Shown: positions 12,410-22,856, counted from the first letter of the stretch. The stretch is 64,000 nt of DNA from Schizochytrium sp. TIO01 (GCA_004764695.1 SMSO01000025.1:3876102-3940101); one strand, 5' to 3'. A program made the numbers and translations. Notes: generated from the sequence alone by a model not told the origin.

Positions 12410-14272
12410 ATGCTTCACGCGCCCACAATCATGAGCACAGAACAAGGCGCTGTCCTGAGCACAAACACCACAACCAATACAACGAGTAACAGTACTGGTA
12501 GCCATGCAGGTCTTTTGTTTCGTGTACCAGAGAACTTCGACTTCATAACCAAAGAGGAGCTCGATTTCTCTCCTTTCGATAGTGCTGCCCATCACATTAA
12601 TCACCATGACGCCGCCTCAGGCAGTGCAATCGTCGAGCATGATACACTTGTACATTCTATTCATATGGCTGACAACCATCAACACCAGCAATCGCATCCA
12701 GTGCATGCCAGACCACAACTCTATACCACTCATGACACAGCTCCCGTTGACGAAGAGAACGATTCTTTTGAGCGTAATGTTGCAGGCAGCTTTCTGGATA
12801 ACTTCGACGACGACACAGCCAGTGAACCCGTATCACCATTTTTCGGCCCCTCCATCACTCTCCATGGCACTCTTAATACGAAGTGGTCCACGGCAATGCC
12901 TGACGTCATTATGGATGCTCCTGCTAAGTCAAGTGTCTTTATTGACCACACTACCCACCTGTCACATGCGCAGCTTGATGACCACCTTGACCTGCACGAT
13001 ACAACAAGTCTTCTTGAACAACAACCGATGCAGCATCTGCACGAAACGCAAAGTTCGTCAAACAATAATGTTGCGACAAACGCTATTGTCACTACAAAGC
13101 AACCGGTTGATTTTCAAGAACTCTTTCTCGATGATGGTGTCTGGCCTCACGATATTCTTGGTGGACCTATCACTTCCGAGCCCACAACACTCCCTCATGC
13201 CCCTGGCACCGATCGTCGCACAACTGACAATCCTGTCAATGCCGACATGGCCCGCTCTACCGCATATGCTTCGGCCCGCCCGCGACGTTCTGCGACTATG
13301 CGTATTCGGCGTGCGCCACAGCGCCTGGTGGATGAGCTCGACCAAGGTGATGGCGCTCTAGGCGACGAAGATATTGACGAAATGGTTCACGCAGGGGATG
13401 ACGATGACGATGAAGATTTTGATCTTCGTCGTAAATCGAGTTCGCGCAAGCGTGTCCGTAGCAAGCGCACGTCAGTGAAGAAGCGCCGCCGCAGTTGTGC
13501 AAGTGACTGGAGTGCCTCATCTCGTGGACAATCCGCAAATGTGTTTGAGGGTCAATATGATTCTGCGTGTGTGAAGAAGGAGGCCTCCATGGGCAGCAGC
13601 CAAGATCCTGATTCAGATGAGCTCAATCAAAGTCTTGATGATTGCGATCGCCATGCGCAAATTGTGCAGTTCCTTGAACGCGTTCAGCAATCTGGGTCGA
13701 ATGCTGTAAACGATGACGAAGAGGTCCAATCCTCCAAAAAACGCAAGTACAAATGCACTCACGTAGGCTGCCCCCGCACATTCCTCTGGAAATGGGCAAT
13801 GGAAGAGCATGCTGCGACGCACATGCCCGACAAGGGCCGTGTGCACGAGTGCACATTTTGCAGCAAGTCTTTCTTTACCATTGGGTGCCTCAAGTCACAT
13901 GTTCGAATTCACACCCGTAAGCCTTATTCTTATGTGTGCAAGGCTCCAGGATGCACCAAAAAATATTGCACATCCGAGGGCTTACGGCTTCACACGCGAA
14001 ATGTCCATGAAGCGGACAAGAAGTGGAAGTGCCCCTCCGACGGATGCTTCAAGTCTTTTGTTCGTCAAAGCGACCTCCGTCTTCACATTATCCGTATCCA
14101 CTCCAAAGAGCGCCCATATCCGTGTACTCTAGAGGGATGCGAAAAGTCCTTTGCCTGCTACTCAGAACTCAAGCGTCATCTTACATCACACAAAGATGCA
14201 AAGTGTGCTGTTGATGCCGCACTGGACAAGGCGGAGGCTTCTCACCGGGCATTCGTGGCATCTCGCAGCTAG
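12410..14272 (+). CDS. C2H2 zinc-finger protein, five fingers
   Basis: This is a 620-residue nuclear protein, probably a sequence-specific DNA- or RNA-binding regulator. Five consecutive C2H2 fingers occupy residues about 447-597. Fingers 1, 3, 4 and 5 have the longer C-x4-C spacing seen in TFIIIA/ZIC-type fingers; finger 2 (CTFCSKSF) has C-x2-C. A basic cluster at about 339-363 (RKRVRSKR, KKRRR) is a likely nuclear localisation signal. The first 330 residues are acidic, His/Ser/Thr-rich and probably disordered, as in activation regions. The frame is open upstream to 12326, but the first ATG is at 12410 after GAGGAAAAA; a second ATG at 12431 is also possible. The gene is intronless. Orthology to TFIIIA is not supported because it has five fingers rather than nine. 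Target and pathway are unknown. Confidence 0.9.
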   Translation: MLHAPTIMSTEQGAVLSTNTTTNTTSNSTGSHAGLLFRVPENFDFITKEELDFSPFDSAAHHINHHDAASGSAIVEHDTLVHSIHMADNHQHQQSHPVHARPQLYTTHDTAPVDEENDSFERNVAGSFLDNFDDDTASEPVSPFFGPSITLHGTLNTKWSTAMPDVIMDAPAKSSVFIDHTTHLSHAQLDDHLDLHDTTSLLEQQPMQHLHETQSSSNNNVATNAIVTTKQPVDFQELFLDDGVWPHDILGGPITSEPTTLPHAPGTDRRTTDNPVNADMARSTAYASARPRRSATMRIRRAPQRLVDELDQGDGALGDEDIDEMVHAGDDDDDEDFDLRRKSSSRKRVRSKRTSVKKRRRSCASDWSASSRGQSANVFEGQYDSACVKKEASMGSSQDPDSDELNQSLDDCDRHAQIVQFLERVQQSGSNAVNDDEEVQSSKKRKYKCTHVGCPRTFLWKWAMEEHAATHMPDKGRVHECTFCSKSFFTIGCLKSHVRIHTRKPYSYVCKAPGCTKKYCTSEGLRLHTRNVHEADKKWKCPSDGCFKSFVRQSDLRLHIIRIHSKERPYPCTLEGCEKSFACYSELKRHLTSHKDAKCAVDAALDKAEASHRAFVASRS

Positions 14273-15367
14273 GAAGCTGTCACCTACACCATACGCTCAC
14301 TTGCGTACGTTTTATATTCTAGTGCTATCGTTGTTGCCTCTCAGCAAATGCCCAATGTATTCATTTCCATACTTACTACTGTGTAGCCACTCATTTCGTG
14401 GCACTCTCTCAAGTTAAATAATCTGAACCCCCCACATGATCATGCGGTCTTCTTGGCAATGTCTTTTACTCGTCGTGCTTTTTGCAACTCCAGCCAAGAT
14501 TGAGTCCACATCATTTCACAAGTTGTAACGGTACCTATACATCAATGTTCATTTCCCCCCTAGACTTTTCATAGCAAAGCAAAGGTTTCTGTCATTTTGT
14601 TCACTTTTTTTTCGCACATTGTATCTTGCTGCTGGGTAGGTAGTATGCATTCTTGTTTGCTCTAGCTAGAATGGCTAGATCCCTCTTATTAAATACTCAG
14701 GGAACGTTTGGAGGCAGAAAAGTCAACCAATAGCGCGACCGTTTATTGAGTAAGCCCGCATACCTACTACCTAGCTACCTACTACGATATCTACATATCC
14801 AAGTTTTCTTTGAGGATAGCAGCACGTGCAGCCGGTGCCGATGACAATCGCTTCCCTAAATTGCTATATATACATAGTTTTTGCGAAAATTGAACTCGTT
14901 TCTTGCAATATGAATAATACTAAGAGTAATCATTCAGGTAGGTAGATAGGTAGGTAGGTACTTGAGAACGCTTTTGAAAGCTGCCTAGGTAGGTACTGTT
15001 TAATTTGAGATTGATAGTATGCCACATACTATGCCGTCGTATAACTATTTTCATGTAATACATATAGGTACCTAACGCTTATCCGGACTGAGTGATTTGA
15101 TTTTGACTTGAGTTTCTCTACTCTAGTGAAAGGAAAGATATGAGTAGCGAGGGTGACTCCCTTAATAGAGATACTACGGTATCTATCTCCGATTGGGATG
15201 TATCGGGTAGGTACACCTGTGGATTTTGTTTGATGCTGTTGTTAATAATAACAAGAGTATCTAGTACTTCACTTTCAGCTTTCGATGAAGAAGTATGGAT
15301 GAAGCCTACATCAACTCAAAGTGAGAAGCAAAACTGTATGTAGACACCAAAAAGCAAATATAACACC
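14273..15367. other. Intergenic region with GTAGGTA-type motif clusters
   Basis: No supported gene; the 67-codon ORF at 15140-15343 has no motif. The stretch is notable for clustered GTAGGTA/TACCTAC elements at 14634-14643, 14761-14785, 14937-14961 and 14982-14997, and AGGTACCT at about 15066. It contains the 3' end of the zinc-finger gene and the promoter of the acyltransferase gene. Confidence 0.6.
14761..14997. repeat. Cluster of TACCTAC / GTAGGTA motifs
   Basis: Four- to five-fold iterations of CTAC/GTAG half-sites occur in both orientations (14761-14785, 14937-14961, 14982-14997). Similar clusters occur between other genes. They could be a degenerate tetranucleotide repeat or binding sites; the sequence alone does not decide. 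Confidence 0.6.
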
Positions 15368-16930
15368 ATGGGCAAGGACCGACAAGTTTGGATTCTTCCT
15401 CAAGGGCGTCCAGCATTGCAGGTCCCTGTTCGCAGCTCAGATTTGCTTTATTTGCGTGCTCCACATGTTCCCATAGGTTATGCATTTGCAGAGTTGCTAC
15501 CAGAGCAAGCGCTACAAGATGGATTACAGGCTACCATCGATCGTTTCCCAATTATGGCTGGCCGCCTCCAAAAATTCAACGAAGGAAAACCGTACCGTAT
15601 CGTGCTTGAAAAGTCGCAAGGTTGCCCTTTGACATTCCGCACAAGGCGATGGGCACCTCCTGAATCTAAGGAAACACCTAAAGCATCCTCATGGAATAAG
15701 TTCTTCGCGGCACCTGTGAAAGATGAACTTTTCGAGACTGATTCATCTGTACCTCCGTTCGTGGCGCATGTTACTTGGTTGCCGGCACATGAGCATACTA
15801 TTCTTACCGTGAGTTTTGTTCATGTTTTTATGGATGGTTCGGCGATTTCGCATTTCCTGAACACCTGGTCGCACTTCGCAGGCATCGCTGCTGGCGTCTC
15901 CCCTCTACCCGCGCAAGCTCCACCGCTACCTGATCTTAACCGCGAATGCTCCTTCGACCAAAATATTCTTGACGAGGTACATGACAATATGGGCAAGGAA
16001 CAAGATGGCCCCATGTCTGTACTTCAGGTCGTCAAATTTCTCCGTGCTTGGGCTGTTCTACGGTTTCGAGCAGTTAGAGGTGACTTTGTACTTGATATGG
16101 ACAAGGTTAAGAATCTTAAAGATGAAGTGTCAGAAACCTTGCCTCCCAACACGTGGGTTAGTACATATGAGGTGATGATGGCAATACTTCTAAAACTTTT
16201 GCACGAAGCAGACTTTGGTGCCGAGGCCGAGAAATATCCCATCAATACCCGGATTCTAGTCAATGCGCGTGGACGTGGCAACCTTGATTCACAATACTAT
16301 GTTGGGAACTCCCTTGCCTATGTAGCGATACATATTGAACCAGAAGACCATTCAGCCCGCGGTCCTGGGCCTAACGCGTGGCTTGCTAAGATTGCACTTC
16401 GCATTCACAGTGAATTAAGGCCTAAAATGAAAGATAAAAACTTGCTAGATCGTCTACATTATGTTTACGAAGACGGTGTAAATAATCGTGGTGCTATGCG
16501 CAATGTAGTCACACGACTTGCATGGATCAAACCTTGGCTCATTAATTCATTCACTACAGATTCCGTGTGCAATTCATGGTTAGGGTACAACTGGTTTGAA
16601 GCAAATTTCGGTGGACATACAACTCCTTACCTCATGTATGTACCTAAATCTTTCTCGCAACGTCGCATGAACTTTATCTCTCCGCGCACAGAAACCGAGG
16701 TTCTCGTTCGAATGCATTTGCATAAGTCCAAATTGCGTCGTTTTGCTCGAGCTGTTAAGAGATACGATCTTCCTCTGGTCCGTCTAGATGAATTTGATCC
16801 TAGTGATCTTGATTCGAATGCATCAAATGCAGATTCCAAGCATATGTCATGGATGTCTTTGGATTACTTCGCACCTCCTGCATCCAAGGCTTCTACAGGT
16901 TTGGTGGCCTCCCAGCCTGAACAAGACTAA
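15368..16930 (+). CDS. BAHD-like acyl-CoA-dependent acyltransferase
   Basis: This 520-residue protein of the HxxxD transferase superfamily probably moves an acyl group from CoA to an alcohol or amine acceptor. What is seen: the catalytic signature H152-V-F-M-D156-G, followed by a helix (SAISHFL) as in plant BAHD and fungal trichothecene-type acyltransferases. An N-terminal region (GYAFAELLPEQALQDGLQ, then RFPIMAGRL) matches the family's usual opening. A late NFGGH at about 413-417 sits where plant enzymes have DFGWG. No signal peptide or membrane segment is obvious, so it is probably cytosolic. It is intronless, and the start ATG follows AACACC. The gene is convergent with the exchanger gene, with 370 bp between them. 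Acceptor and acyl donor cannot be told. The altered DFGWG motif suggests a divergent protist subfamily. Confidence 0.82.
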   Translation: MGKDRQVWILPQGRPALQVPVRSSDLLYLRAPHVPIGYAFAELLPEQALQDGLQATIDRFPIMAGRLQKFNEGKPYRIVLEKSQGCPLTFRTRRWAPPESKETPKASSWNKFFAAPVKDELFETDSSVPPFVAHVTWLPAHEHTILTVSFVHVFMDGSAISHFLNTWSHFAGIAAGVSPLPAQAPPLPDLNRECSFDQNILDEVHDNMGKEQDGPMSVLQVVKFLRAWAVLRFRAVRGDFVLDMDKVKNLKDEVSETLPPNTWVSTYEVMMAILLKLLHEADFGAEAEKYPINTRILVNARGRGNLDSQYYVGNSLAYVAIHIEPEDHSARGPGPNAWLAKIALRIHSELRPKMKDKNLLDRLHYVYEDGVNNRGAMRNVVTRLAWIKPWLINSFTTDSVCNSWLGYNWFEANFGGHTTPYLMYVPKSFSQRRMNFISPRTETEVLVRMHLHKSKLRRFARAVKRYDLPLVRLDEFDPSDLDSNASNADSKHMSWMSLDYFAPPASKASTGLVASQPEQD

Positions 16931-17300
16931 ATAACTTAGTCTAGATGAAGATATACTACAACCTAAACTACTGCACACATATAAAGTCATCCATCTAGTA
17001 GAGTTGTTAAAAACGTTACTTTGTTGAATTTCTATTAAGATCCTACTTTTTACTATTTTCAGCACATAATGAACGTTGTGTTTTCCTTGTTGCATTTATT
17101 TCAAGTTATGAATACTCTGTAAACATTTGATGAACTGATTTGTCACTGTGGGCAGAATGGAAACGGACTGAAATATAATCAGAAAATGTTCATTAAAGTT
17201 TATGTATGTTCCAGTGTCCGCCATTGTTTAGTTTGGAAAAGAAAGTGCGTACACGCATATGATGAGGAGTGTTGCTTTTACAGAGATAAGAATAATACAT
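16931..17300. other. Convergent intergenic region
   Basis: The 370 bp between the stop codons of the acyltransferase (+) and exchanger (-) genes are AT-rich and must hold both 3' UTRs. No ORF is supported. Confidence 0.7.
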
Positions 17301-20300
17301 TTAAATGGCTGCACAAACCATGCTATCACTACATCCACTGCAATAGACATAAGATGGCACAGCTTTCTCCCAATCTGCCAGGAGAACATCCTGAAGAATG
17401 AAAAGTACGTAAAGAGCCATCATCGCGACAGCCACAAGACGGTTGACACGCCAACGCGCGCTGGTCCAAAGAATCAAAAGCAAAAGTAAAAAGACACATA
17501 GGATAATAAAAGATGTGCCAATGTTTGATGCACCTACATGGGTAGCATGACCCCGTGCTGCGTTTGCGATAAGCCAAGCAAACGGCAGACTGACCAAGAG
17601 ATCAAAGATGTTACCCTTGATAGAGAGCTCCAGCGAGCGAACAATTGAATAACCGGCATCACCTCTGGCGAGCACGGCACGAAGAATAGACGAAATGATA
17701 TGAGAAGCATTCAGGCCCAAGGCAAGAATAGTTGAACCCAACGACGCTGACGGAATGTTCAGCGTCAGGGTGATGCTTTCACATGCGAACAGGACCCCCC
17801 ATGTCAGCAGTGCAAGCCAAAAGATCGCCATGAGAAGCCAATGTACTCCACCTTTCACGCCAAGACCCTCCGCTGGCCCCGTGCATACAACGGTTGTCAA
17901 ATATATTGGGATGCGAATTGGCAGACCGAGAATATGAAAGAACTTATTAATTCGGCCAGCATCCGAGTTGCCATGATCAGGATACCAGATATGAATACCA
18001 GGTACTTTGGTCCCTATAGGACGCCCCCAGGTGTCAAGTTTCTTATCGCTTGACAATCCACCCACAGGTACCAAGGAGCCGTCATCTACAGATTTAGATG
18101 AAAAGTCAGTATGCCCATGCTTCATTGAAGCACGAATTGTGTTAATGAGATCAGGTTTTCGCATCAGTGCAGCTGTTCCTTGTAAGCGTGGAGAATATGC
18201 CATACATGCGCGGTACCACTCATTGAATTCCAAACGTCCAATTTGGGAGTGTGACTCAATTTCAAGCTTGTCTCGGGTGATTCGCACTACTTCCTTGCTT
18301 GGGTGGCAACCTAAAAGCTGAAGCACAGAGGCAAGTTTTTGCACACTGACAGATCCAGATTCGAGCTCATCGAGTAAATCAAAAGCAGAGTTAATCTCCC
18401 GGATTAAGCGCGCTTCGTTAAGCACAAACCATTTCTTGAATCCTTCCTCTGACGCATGGCCGCCCTGTGTCCTAATAGCTTCTAAAAGCTCTGATACAAT
18501 ATCATCGCACGCCTTGTCCCAGCCCGGTCCTGAAAATTCCTTTTTCTTGGCTCCAATAATCTCCACGTCATATTCCTTTACAAATTGGAGCAGAGCTTCA
18601 CGCGAGAGGCGCCCCATACGACCCTGCATGAGTGATTGGTAAGCAGAATGAGAATCCCCTGTCTTTTGGCGCATGATCATAATTGCTGAGGCACGCTGTA
18701 ATTGGGGTGACCCTGAAAGAAATGTGTTGCTTGCAAGAAGTTGCAGAATGCCGGCTGTACGATTTAAGCTTGAGGCGCCAGTTGCAGTCCGTGTCATCTT
18801 CTCAAGCATTCGAGCTGCTTGAGAATTTGCTTTGTCCTTCTGCAAGTTCTCACCGAGCTTAGCATGTTCCAGTTGTGCCTGGGTTCGCAGCGTTTCGCGC
18901 ACAGCATCTTGCTTGGCCACAGAGTCTGAAGCGCAGAAACAGATTGCAATGATGCGAAAAAAGCGATCTGCGAAGTATTTAATACGGTGGTGAACTCTCA
19001 TAAGAATAAGAAAACCCACATACACCAGGAGTAGCACAATACCTTCGTACCAGGTCAGGATTCCATACTCCACGGGCGCCAGGCGCTCTGGATTACTCCA
19101 AATGCCTTGGTAACAACATTCAGCTTCCTGCCCGAGCCAACAAGCAGCATCTCGAGCATTCACAGAAGCGCTCCAGGACACAGAAAAACGAAACCAGAAA
19201 AGTGCAAGAAGTGCAGATGCCACTATGCAGACACTAAGGTCACGAACAAGAGGCCACCAGTATAAGTATGTTAGCTCGCCATCTCCACGAACAAGATGGC
19301 AAACTGGGAGCACCATGAAGAAATTTAAAGCAGCTGAGCCAAGTGCAAGTCCTACGCCTACTGCTGAGGACTCAGTTCTGGACATACTCAACACATTAAG
19401 AAAGAAAATCGGTACACTGCAACCACCGATCGCTAGGAGTGCAGGACTTGCAAAACTATCTGGTAGCCGAAGACCCTGCGCCAAGCCCATATGAACGGCG
19501 GGCAGCAAGACGCGCTCAACCACGAACGTCATGCCCCACATGAGGTAGACGAGAAAAAATAGTACAAATGTGATCAGACCTTTGGGCTGAACTTCTATTC
19601 CCGTAAAGACAAAACCCATATAACCTGCATCGCAGTCATCGTCATCCTCTACAAGCGTAGCATTGTCGAGCGTGATGACTTCCTGCCCTAGACTTGGTTG
19701 CGTCTCGTGTACCAGCACAGCCACCAAGGTCACCGCAACGACAGGCATATATTTCCACGAAAGCATTTGCAGAGGACGGCGGCGGGACGTTTGCGGATGA
19801 CGTAATAATTCGCCAGCTTCGGTTTCTATGCAGTCAAGAGTAGGTTCTTCACTTTCGTCAGCCCTAATGTCATTTTGTGTGTTGACCCTTGCACCACTAG
19901 AGTTCCCGTTCAAAGTCTCCAAATTGCAGATGCCAGTGAATCTAGCATCATCAGCACTTCTCTCCCCCTGACTGTTTTTTTCTCCATCGCGAATTCCACA
20001 ACAACTTTCTGGCTTTGCGATCTTCATAATGCCGTCATCGCGAGATTCCAAGGTTACTAGAGCCAGCTCCGAAAGTTGGTCCCCAGAAATACCACGGAGC
20101 TCTCGAGAGCGATTCGCAGAAGACAGAACTGCATGTCCAGCGCAGTGCTTTGTCGCGTCTCCAGAGATTGCCCAAGTCCTCCTGCGTTTGCGAGCAGCGC
20201 TGCGGCCTCGCTTCGACGCCAACGTCGAAGCGAGATCCGAAGGCCGCGATGCCCGATGCGGCGCACCCTTCGACGCGGAGCTCGGGCCCTTTGCAGCGCC

Positions 20301-20303
20301 CAT
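17301..20303 (-). CDS. NCKX-like (SLC24-type) Na/Ca-K exchanger relative with degenerate EF-hand region
   Basis: Membrane protein related to potassium-dependent Na/Ca exchangers, numbered from the ATG at 20303. A likely signal or first hydrophobic segment starts at Met180 (MLSWKYMPVVAVTLVAVLV). The alpha-1 region (about 240-370) keeps family motifs such as SAVGVGLALGSAALNF and YWWPLVRDLSV. A long cytosolic loop (about 440-790) contains an EF-hand-like pair near 641-652 and 678-695. The alpha-2 region (about 820-920) ends in NIFDLLVSLPFAWL. More hydrophobic segments follow. The oddity: the alpha-1 Glu essential in NCKX (GGSAPE) is Ile299, and the alpha-2 Asp (TSIPD) is His868, while the NIFD Asn/Asp (898/901) are kept. 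The EF-hand loops lack most acidic ligands. Transport may be altered or lost. The start is uncertain: the frame is open to 20483, and ATGs at 20027 and 19766 are alternatives. Confidence 0.8.
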   Translation of the reverse strand: MGAAKGPSSASKGAPHRASRPSDLASTLASKRGRSAARKRRRTWAISGDATKHCAGHAVLSSANRSRELRGISGDQLSELALVTLESRDDGIMKIAKPESCCGIRDGEKNSQGERSADDARFTGICNLETLNGNSSGARVNTQNDIRADESEEPTLDCIETEAGELLRHPQTSRRRPLQMLSWKYMPVVAVTLVAVLVHETQPSLGQEVITLDNATLVEDDDDCDAGYMGFVFTGIEVQPKGLITFVLFFLVYLMWGMTFVVERVLLPAVHMGLAQGLRLPDSFASPALLAIGGCSVPIFFLNVLSMSRTESSAVGVGLALGSAALNFFMVLPVCHLVRGDGELTYLYWWPLVRDLSVCIVASALLALFWFRFSVSWSASVNARDAACWLGQEAECCYQGIWSNPERLAPVEYGILTWYEGIVLLLVYVGFLILMRVHHRIKYFADRFFRIIAICFCASDSVAKQDAVRETLRTQAQLEHAKLGENLQKDKANSQAARMLEKMTRTATGASSLNRTAGILQLLASNTFLSGSPQLQRASAIMIMRQKTGDSHSAYQSLMQGRMGRLSREALLQFVKEYDVEIIGAKKKEFSGPGWDKACDDIVSELLEAIRTQGGHASEEGFKKWFVLNEARLIREINSAFDLLDELESGSVSVQKLASVLQLLGCHPSKEVVRITRDKLEIESHSQIGRLEFNEWYRACMAYSPRLQGTAALMRKPDLINTIRASMKHGHTDFSSKSVDDGSLVPVGGLSSDKKLDTWGRPIGTKVPGIHIWYPDHGNSDAGRINKFFHILGLPIRIPIYLTTVVCTGPAEGLGVKGGVHWLLMAIFWLALLTWGVLFACESITLTLNIPSASLGSTILALGLNASHIISSILRAVLARGDAGYSIVRSLELSIKGNIFDLLVSLPFAWLIANAARGHATHVGASNIGTSFIILCVFLLLLLILWTSARWRVNRLVAVAMMALYVLFILQDVLLADWEKAVPSYVYCSGCSDSMVCAAI

Positions 20304-21734
20304 AGCCGCGGCCAGCAGCCATGCAGCGACGGCGCAGCCTGCCCGATGCCGGTCTGATCCCCGGCGCAAGCTTTTGTGCGCGATTTGGCGCGAGGGAATA
20401 CTTGAATGTATGAATGAATGTGCAAAGAATGAATTGATCTCGAGGAGGCGCGAAGTTTTAATGAACGAATGAATTGAACACACAATTTTGGTAAATTGAA
20501 TTCTCTTCTTTTTTCTCTCTCTTTCTCTCTCTCGTTATTATTTCAATCGGTCATTATGAAACTTGAACATTGAGGGAGTCTTATGATTCAAGGTAAGCAG
20601 AGCTGTAGCTCTCTACTGTTGTTAGGTAGGTATAAATTGAATTGTGAGCATTACTTTCGTTAGTCAGGAATCAATCATATGGATTGACACAGCTCATGCT
20701 CGAAACGAGAGGAAGAGGAGATCGCCTGAATCTCCATATCGAGTCTTTCCCAAGGCTGCCAAAGCCGTCATTTCATGAAGTTCTAATGAATGTAGTTGTT
20801 ACAGTGTAGAAGAATAATGACAACAACAACAACAACAGCAAGAAGAAGTCGTCCTCGTATGAGAAGGAATGCTGCACTTTTGTTACTTATTGTTTTACAA
20901 CCCGCACGAATGAAGACATGAGATCGTGAGGTTGCAATGGACAACCCTGAACGAAGAGGAGGCAGAAGCAAGGTATCCAAGGCAGCGGGCTGTCCTCTGG
21001 CATAATACCTGTCGTGCCAGGTTGCCTGAGGCCGAGCGAGTTCCCGCGGTGCTGATCCGTAAGGCGACAAGAACTTTGATTGATTATCCTTTAAAAGAAG
21101 AGAAAGAAAGAAAGAAAGAACGAAAAAAAATTGTTCGAAAAACGGGAAAGAATAAAGAGAGAAAGGCGCGGCAGAGTCTTGTATTTCAACATTAAAAACA
21201 TAAAATAATAATAAAAAAATAATAAGGTTTTATGCACAGATCAAAATGCCAATCCTGCCGCACTGCTATGATGGATTGCCAAGCAAGCGTATTGCAATGC
21301 TATGCTGAGGAGCGGAGGGATGAGCGCAGGCCGTCACAGAAGCACCAGCAGCTGGTCTTGCACATGTCAGCCCGTTTTCCATCCATTGGTTTAGTCTAGT
21401 TCGATTCGCCAGCCAGTTTCAACAATGTAACCAACCACAGACAGACTTAATGAGAAAGAAGGAACTACGGAACAGAATAAAAAGAGGAACGAAGAAATGA
21501 AAAGAAACTGTTTTCTCAAATCCTCGAGTTCCTCGCAAAGATAGAGAATAACGCCTTCGAAGAGGTTTCTCTCCGGCCGAAGACAAGTTTGCCTGAGACT
21601 TCCTCGGGTAGGAAGCAGAATCCATCGACAGCCTGACCTCGAAGGCCTTCCGGAAGAGAGCAGCGGCGACCCAACTTTGTGAAGAGAGGTTTGTTTGTGC
21701 GTGAGCGTTAAACACCTTGACTTTTCATCATGTG

Positions 21735-22115
21735 CTAGATTGTTTTTTTACACACGATGATCGTGGCTTCGATGTATTGCAAACTTGGCAATCCACAGAA
21801 GTCGTGAAAGCCTTCAACTTTACCAAGAACCGCCGTGGCGATCATGATGGGTCGGCCTTGAGTTTCAGAGGTTTCCGCAAACTCCATTCGCACCCAAACA
21901 CTGTGGTTGGCTTGGAGCAAGGCGTCCAAGGTGATGGAAAGTGCAGCTTCGCTTGGGTCGGAGCCTGAGGCGCTTTCGAGGAAGCGAAGCTTGCGGATGC
22001 CGAGACCGTCTGCCTCTACAACATGCGTCAGAACTGAAGGTACTGACTGAGCTATTGCTTGGACAGCGAGATCCACGTTGGTTATTCTTCGAAGCTGGCT
22101 TATTAACCGTGCGTT
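21735..22115 (-). other. Possible coding fragment (exon or relic)
   Basis: On the minus strand the frame from 22115 to the TAG at 21735 is open for 126 codons. Its composition is protein-like and codons often end in C or G, as in the real genes nearby. Segments such as ISQLRRITNVDLAVQAIAQS and SITLDALLQANHSVWVRMEF look like folded-domain sequence. There is no in-frame ATG before the middle of the frame, and a TGA closes it upstream, so it would have to be a 3' exon or a truncated relic. No family is recognised, and chance is possible. Confidence 0.22.
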
Positions 22116-22232
22116 TCATGCGAGGAGACCTCGAGCTTGGGCAGGTCGTCGCGCCCGCGAGCCGGTCTGCGGGAGATGAAACCATGGGCGAAACCTGCAC
22201 TGCAGCGGGGCGCGGTGACCTTGAAGACGGCC

Positions 22233-22270
22233 GAGTTTTCAGGAGCTCGCTGAGTTTTCAGGAGCTCGCT
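22233..22270. repeat. 19-bp tandem duplication
   Basis: Two identical adjacent copies of GAGTTTTCAGGAGCTCGCT. Confidence 0.95.
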
Positions 22271-22404
22271 GGAGCAGAGCGCAATGATCTTTGCGAGAGG
22301 GACTCTTCAAAGCGACCTTGGGACTTCATTCCTGTCACGACAACAAGGACAAATAACTCTGCAAGACTTGTTGCTGAGCTTTGCAAAAAACGCATTGCAA
22401 GCAG

Positions 22405-22549
22405 TGTATGCAATGTATGCAATGTATGCAATGCAAGCAATGCAAGCAATGCAAGCAATGCAAGCAAAGCAAGCAATGCAAGCAATGCAAGCAATGCAAG
22501 CAAAGCAAGCAAAGCAAGCAAAGCAAGCAAAGCAAGCAAAGCAAGCAAG
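22405..22549. repeat. GCAA-type minisatellite
   Basis: TATGCAATG units pass into GCAAGCAAT and then GCAAGCAAA units. Because the repeat lacks stops in several frames, it produces long artefactual ORFs on both strands. Confidence 0.95.
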
Positions 22550-22856
22550 GCCATCGTTCCGGTGCACGCACATCATCGTCCTATTATAAAAGGAGATTCA
22601 ACTTGAGTGTTAATTCTCATGTTTAAAAAGAAGGAGAAAAAGAAACAAAAAAACTGCGAAGGAACTAATGCGATGAAAGAGAGAGATCATATCCTGTCAA
22701 AGGCACTGAACGGCGATGGAAACAAGATGGAGGCACGCGCGCGGCGCCGCGCTTTTCTAATACAACGCCATCGCGACCCCGAGTTAGTTCGATACTGCTC
22801 TCGACACAGCTCGCTTCCGCGATCGACTGACGCCAGCCTCTGGCAGATAATGCTGC

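Noticed and set aside
22284-22626. Several long ORFs on both strands with Gln/Ala/Met, Cys/Leu or Ser/Asn/Ala repeats
   Set aside because: All are translations of the GCAA-type minisatellite in different frames.
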